DNA of 64,000 bases from Circinella umbellata (Eukaryota > Mucoromycota > Mucoromycetes > Mucorales > Lichtheimiaceae), in contig JAIWNF010000023.1 in the NCBI GenBank assembly GCA_025093555.1, positions 1 through 64,000 on the forward strand. Reading direction: 5' to 3'. Under the pieces are notes generated by a model. It was not told the DNA's origin. It made no database searches and was given only the letters and a program-made list of their open reading frames with translations. Below, piece after piece: positions 61,001 through 64,000 of the stretch. The first letter of the stretch is position 1. Every line of letters starts with the position of its first letter. The position numbers and the translations under genes are program-made.

Positions 61001-62449
61001 TTTTTGAGTATATAATTCCAAGATTTCACAAATACCAGTCTTAATACGTTCAAGAGCACCAGCTTCATCTTCATCCTAAAAAATTATATACATATAAATA
61101 TATAATTTAGCATCAACACTCACACAAAACACTTTCAGCCCCCACCAAAAAAAAAAAACACTTACATTATTATCAAGATATTGGTTATTATATACCAAAT
61201 AATATTGGAAAAATTCCATGAATTTACCCATATTATCTTCAAAGAATTCAGGTAAATCTTGACAATTTAAATCATAAAAGATTTTAATAAGTAAAATTAA
61301 TGATTGAGACAATGGTTTTAAAGCTTCAGCATTAGCAACATTATCTTTAATTAATTTATCGGTAATCTATTATATATACGATGAATGTTTATTATTACTA
61401 TTATTTTGTTGGCTTTTTATCATTAGTAGTCAAAATTAAAATGATATTTCTTGTACCTGGAAAAGTTGTAAATAAGGTTCACAGAATCGATCAAGTACAT
61501 ATTTAATATCGATAAACAAAGAATCCGAAGCAAATTGTGATCGCCATCTATATATATATATATATATCATTAATAAATCATCACTAGATTCTACTCTCCA
61601 ACATCCCTCCAACAGCATTAATTTACTTACCTTTTAAAAATCGAATGAGCAATTTGTAGAATACCATTATTAACATTATAATCACTTGGACTTAAACGAT
61701 TAATTAATTGCTATATATAAAATATAAAAATCATATCTTTTTATATTAGCAAATCCCTTTAAATATTTTGCTGCAATGAAAAACACGCTTTTTTTTTACC
61801 TCAAGTAAATTATCCCACTTTTCGGGGAAATCTTCGTCTGCCATGATCGCCAAAGCATCACTGATTTGAAGTTGGATCTTTTCTGGTACACTAATCAATA
61901 ATTGAACAATTTCTGCTTTGATCAAGTCACGATCTTGCAAGGCGATCTTGTTTACATTCTCATTATCCTAATTCGAGAAATAAAAATTAGTATTAATATC
62001 AATTATCGTTGAAGAAGCCAATCGATTAAATAAAAGAAGAAGAAAAAAAGACGCGTTATGCTAAACTGTTTTTTTTTTTAAAAAAAAAAGAAAGAAATAG
62101 GTCTGGAAACTTACGGGAACCCAATGACGTTTAATATAATTCTTAAAATATAATGAACCAGCAAATCGAAGGGTTAAATCAGCATTGTTATCACCAATTA
62201 ATTTTAATAATAGAATGGGAAATCCTTGTTGCACTTCGACGTCAGCTAACTGACGTTCAGCTAAATCAAATAGTAAAAAGAAAAAAGAGGATCAGTCTTC
62301 TTCTTTTAAAAAAAGATTCTTTTTTTATAAGCCAACAAACATATATATATTTAGATGGTTATATGTTTACCTTCTTTTTGAGAAGCGGGATTAAGCGTTT
62401 GTTGTAAATACTGCTGAAGTGCAGTATAAGTTTGTTCATTGATCTCCAT
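58059..62449 (-). CDS. CSE1: Cse1/CAS exportin, importin-alpha re-exporter, about 16 exons
   Basis: Start ATG 62447-62449 (MEINEQTYTALQQYLQQTL), first exon down to 62371; the last exon ends KYFESAGISMSHF with a stop at 58059-58061. In between I follow about 16 exons in one continuous sense, roughly 970-1000 residues by hand count, fitting yeast and human Cse1/CAS (960-971). Diagnostic stretches: RFAGSLYFKNYIKRHW (importin-beta N-terminal region), DALAIMADEDFPEKWDNLL, EELFEDNPIEYIRRDLEGS, FNHYIFESIGALIRFICP, and LSRYLPALVTAVLTRL. Function by family: binds RanGTP and returns importin-alpha from nucleus to cytoplasm. Introns are short with TA repeats. No lesion was seen; the exon joins near 58845 and 60430 are the least certain. 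Confidence 0.93.
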
Positions 62450-63360
62450 TTGAGTTTATGGGTGGTTTGTTGCGTAGTGCACGCGTCGTTCGAAAAAGGA
62501 GAGAAAAAAAAGCAAAGGCTAAAAAAAAACGAGTGCTAAAACAATTCATAAGTAAGGAGAAAAAATTTAACTTCCGATAAAGCCTGTCTGGAGATAATAG
62601 CTTGACCAATCACTTTTAATAAGGTATTATGCAAATGTCCCAATGTGTGGTCTTGTTAATATAAATACTATTTCTATAGAAGTTACCTGCAATGGGTTTT
62701 ATACAGAATTATTTTAGTTTAGAACTACATTACTCGTAATACATGCTGTTTTTTTTTTATTTAGATACCAGGAGGTTATGTAAACAATCAGGAAACAATT
62801 GAAGTTTAAATTGCCTCAATAAAAATCATATTAAATGTAAGTGCTATTACCACTAGTTGTCCAAAAAATACGATAAGAAGTTTAATGAAACCATGCTACC
62901 ATATCATTAATCAGGTAATACAGCTGCCATCTAACAACACATCATCTCTTTATATTAAATTCTTTACAGTCATATTAAGAATGATTTAAACTCTCTTTGC
63001 TTGAATTATTGATTGGGTCTAAACAAGCTAACCAACGAATTGGTTATAATAATACTAATATAATGACTTACAACAATCCAATTATCTCACTTCAAATACG
63101 TAGTAACTACAAGGAATCTAAAACGAGAGCTACTTTTGTACAAAAAGAAAATCATGGTGATTATTCACACAAATGTTGTCAAGACTCATTTAGCGTTTGA
63201 ATAAATTCTCTTTTTCTATTCCCAACTACAAGATCCGAATATATTGTATTAAACATTATTTTCCAACTTTTTATTAAGCAATGATACCAAAACTGTGAAA
63301 AGATTAAAACTATTATGCCGATATGCTGTAATAATAATTTTTTATTGGTTTAAGAATAGT
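62450..63360. other. CSE1 upstream region
   Basis: The CSE1 promoter and leader lie just right of its ATG (ACGCGTCG at 62480-62487). A frame at 62997-63200 lacks an early ATG and any recognisable motif, so I leave it out. Confidence 0.5.
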
Positions 63361-63363
63361 CTA

Positions 63364-63625
63364 TCACTTACAAAAATTCAGTTTCAGCCTTTTTAATGAG
63401 GCGTTTCTTTCTTTCCTTGTAATTCTTTTCATAATCATCAAATCAGAATTCATATCTGAATCATTAGAAATAGGACAAGATTCTAATGGCAGTTGATGAC
63501 CCCACTCATCAAGTGGGTCATCTCCAATAGTACAATTAATATGAATTAAGATAATTGAAATCTTTTCTTTTATCTTTTTGTTCTTTATAAAATTATCACT
63601 TTCAGTTAAAGACAGTTATCTTATA
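63364..63625 (-). other. Exon-like open frame without a start codon
   Basis: About 85 codons open on the minus strand up to TGA 63364-63366. The later part has protein-like composition (GDDPLDEWGHQLPLES, then a Lys/Arg-rich end), while the upstream part is Lys/Ile-rich. It could be the last exon of a gene decayed or lying beyond the window. No family is recognised. Confidence 0.2.
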
Positions 63626-64000
63626 AAAATAGAAGTATGGATATTACTAGGCAGCTTAAATCTATTCGTAATATTTCAAAATGGATGTACCATTACAACG
63701 TTCTTCAGCTGATGATTAAATTATATATGATCGTGTATATTAAGCAGCACAAAGAAAACTGATGGGCCTGGCTCATGTAAGAAAGCAATAAAAATAGATG
63801 GGTTAGATCAAGTTGGGCTCAAATACTAGACCAACTTAGACCAGACTGGTTTCAAGTTAGACCACTTGAGAATAATTTGCTTAGAGTTATCTGAAGGAAA
63901 TGTATCCTACGAGGCGGGAGGAAACAAAGTAATGTTTCAAGAGGGAGTTAAAAATTGCTTTTATATCAGATGTAAGTTTTCTTTCGGTTATTATTACTCG

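Noticed and set aside
62997..63200. 67-aa frame near the right edge
   Set aside because: No early ATG, no recognisable motif, ordinary AT-rich composition.

Overview
The window looks like nuclear DNA of an early-diverging fungus, most probably Mucoromycota (Mucorales-like). It is AT-rich, and its genes carry many short GT-AG introns (mostly about 50-130 bp). It encodes fungal forms of Laa1/HEATR5, Cac2, Lsm2 and Cse1, plus a MedA-type regulator known only from fungi. The assignment is inference from gene content and style; no marker rRNA is present.

Layout. (1) 0.1-13.6 kb is transposon country. A divergent gene pair is made of a Tnp2/CACTA-like transposase that reads as one open 970-codon message across eight exons, and a coiled-coil partner with an S/P-rich repeat tail. 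After it come an 82-bp tandem array, two related relics of one multi-exon gene family, and a small MITE. (2) 13.6-20.0 kb is a nested insertion: a foldback DNA element with ~290-bp near-identical inverted arms and an 8-bp target duplication was later hit by a non-LTR retrotransposon (LINE), which made its own 13-bp target duplication. The LINE is dead: it has two in-frame TGA codons and a frameshift. (3) 22.9-35.9 kb is a compact housekeeping block: LAA1-like (2148 aa, 15 exons), CAC2 (578 aa, 9 exons), then on the minus strand a CAP-Gly protein and LSM2, whose ATG stands alone on its own exon. (4) 35.9-50.8 kb is a ~15-kb gene-poor tract. It holds decayed coding fragments (one chromodomain-like) and a small secreted Gly-rich two-cysteine peptide shorter than usual ORF cut-offs. 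(5) 50.8-62.4 kb holds an HSF-type transcription factor, a MedA-like regulator and, convergent to it, the nuclear export receptor CSE1. A G-quadruplex-type G tract separates the last two. (6) 62.5-64.0 kb shows no convincing gene.

How the genes relate. CAC2 (chromatin assembly), LSM2 (mRNA decay and splicing), CSE1 (importin-alpha recycling) and LAA1 (AP-1 trafficking) are ordinary housekeeping genes with no evident shared pathway. The two adjacent Q/H/N-rich transcription factors (HSF-type and MedA-like), after a very long upstream gap, look like a developmental regulatory locus. The most unusual material is the intact transposase pair with its repeat arrays, the nested foldback/LINE, and the small secreted peptide. 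Exon joins were worked out by hand from splice motifs and phase; for the transposase, LAA1, CAC2, CAP-Gly gene, LSM2, HSF and MedA genes the summed exons come out as exact multiples of three.
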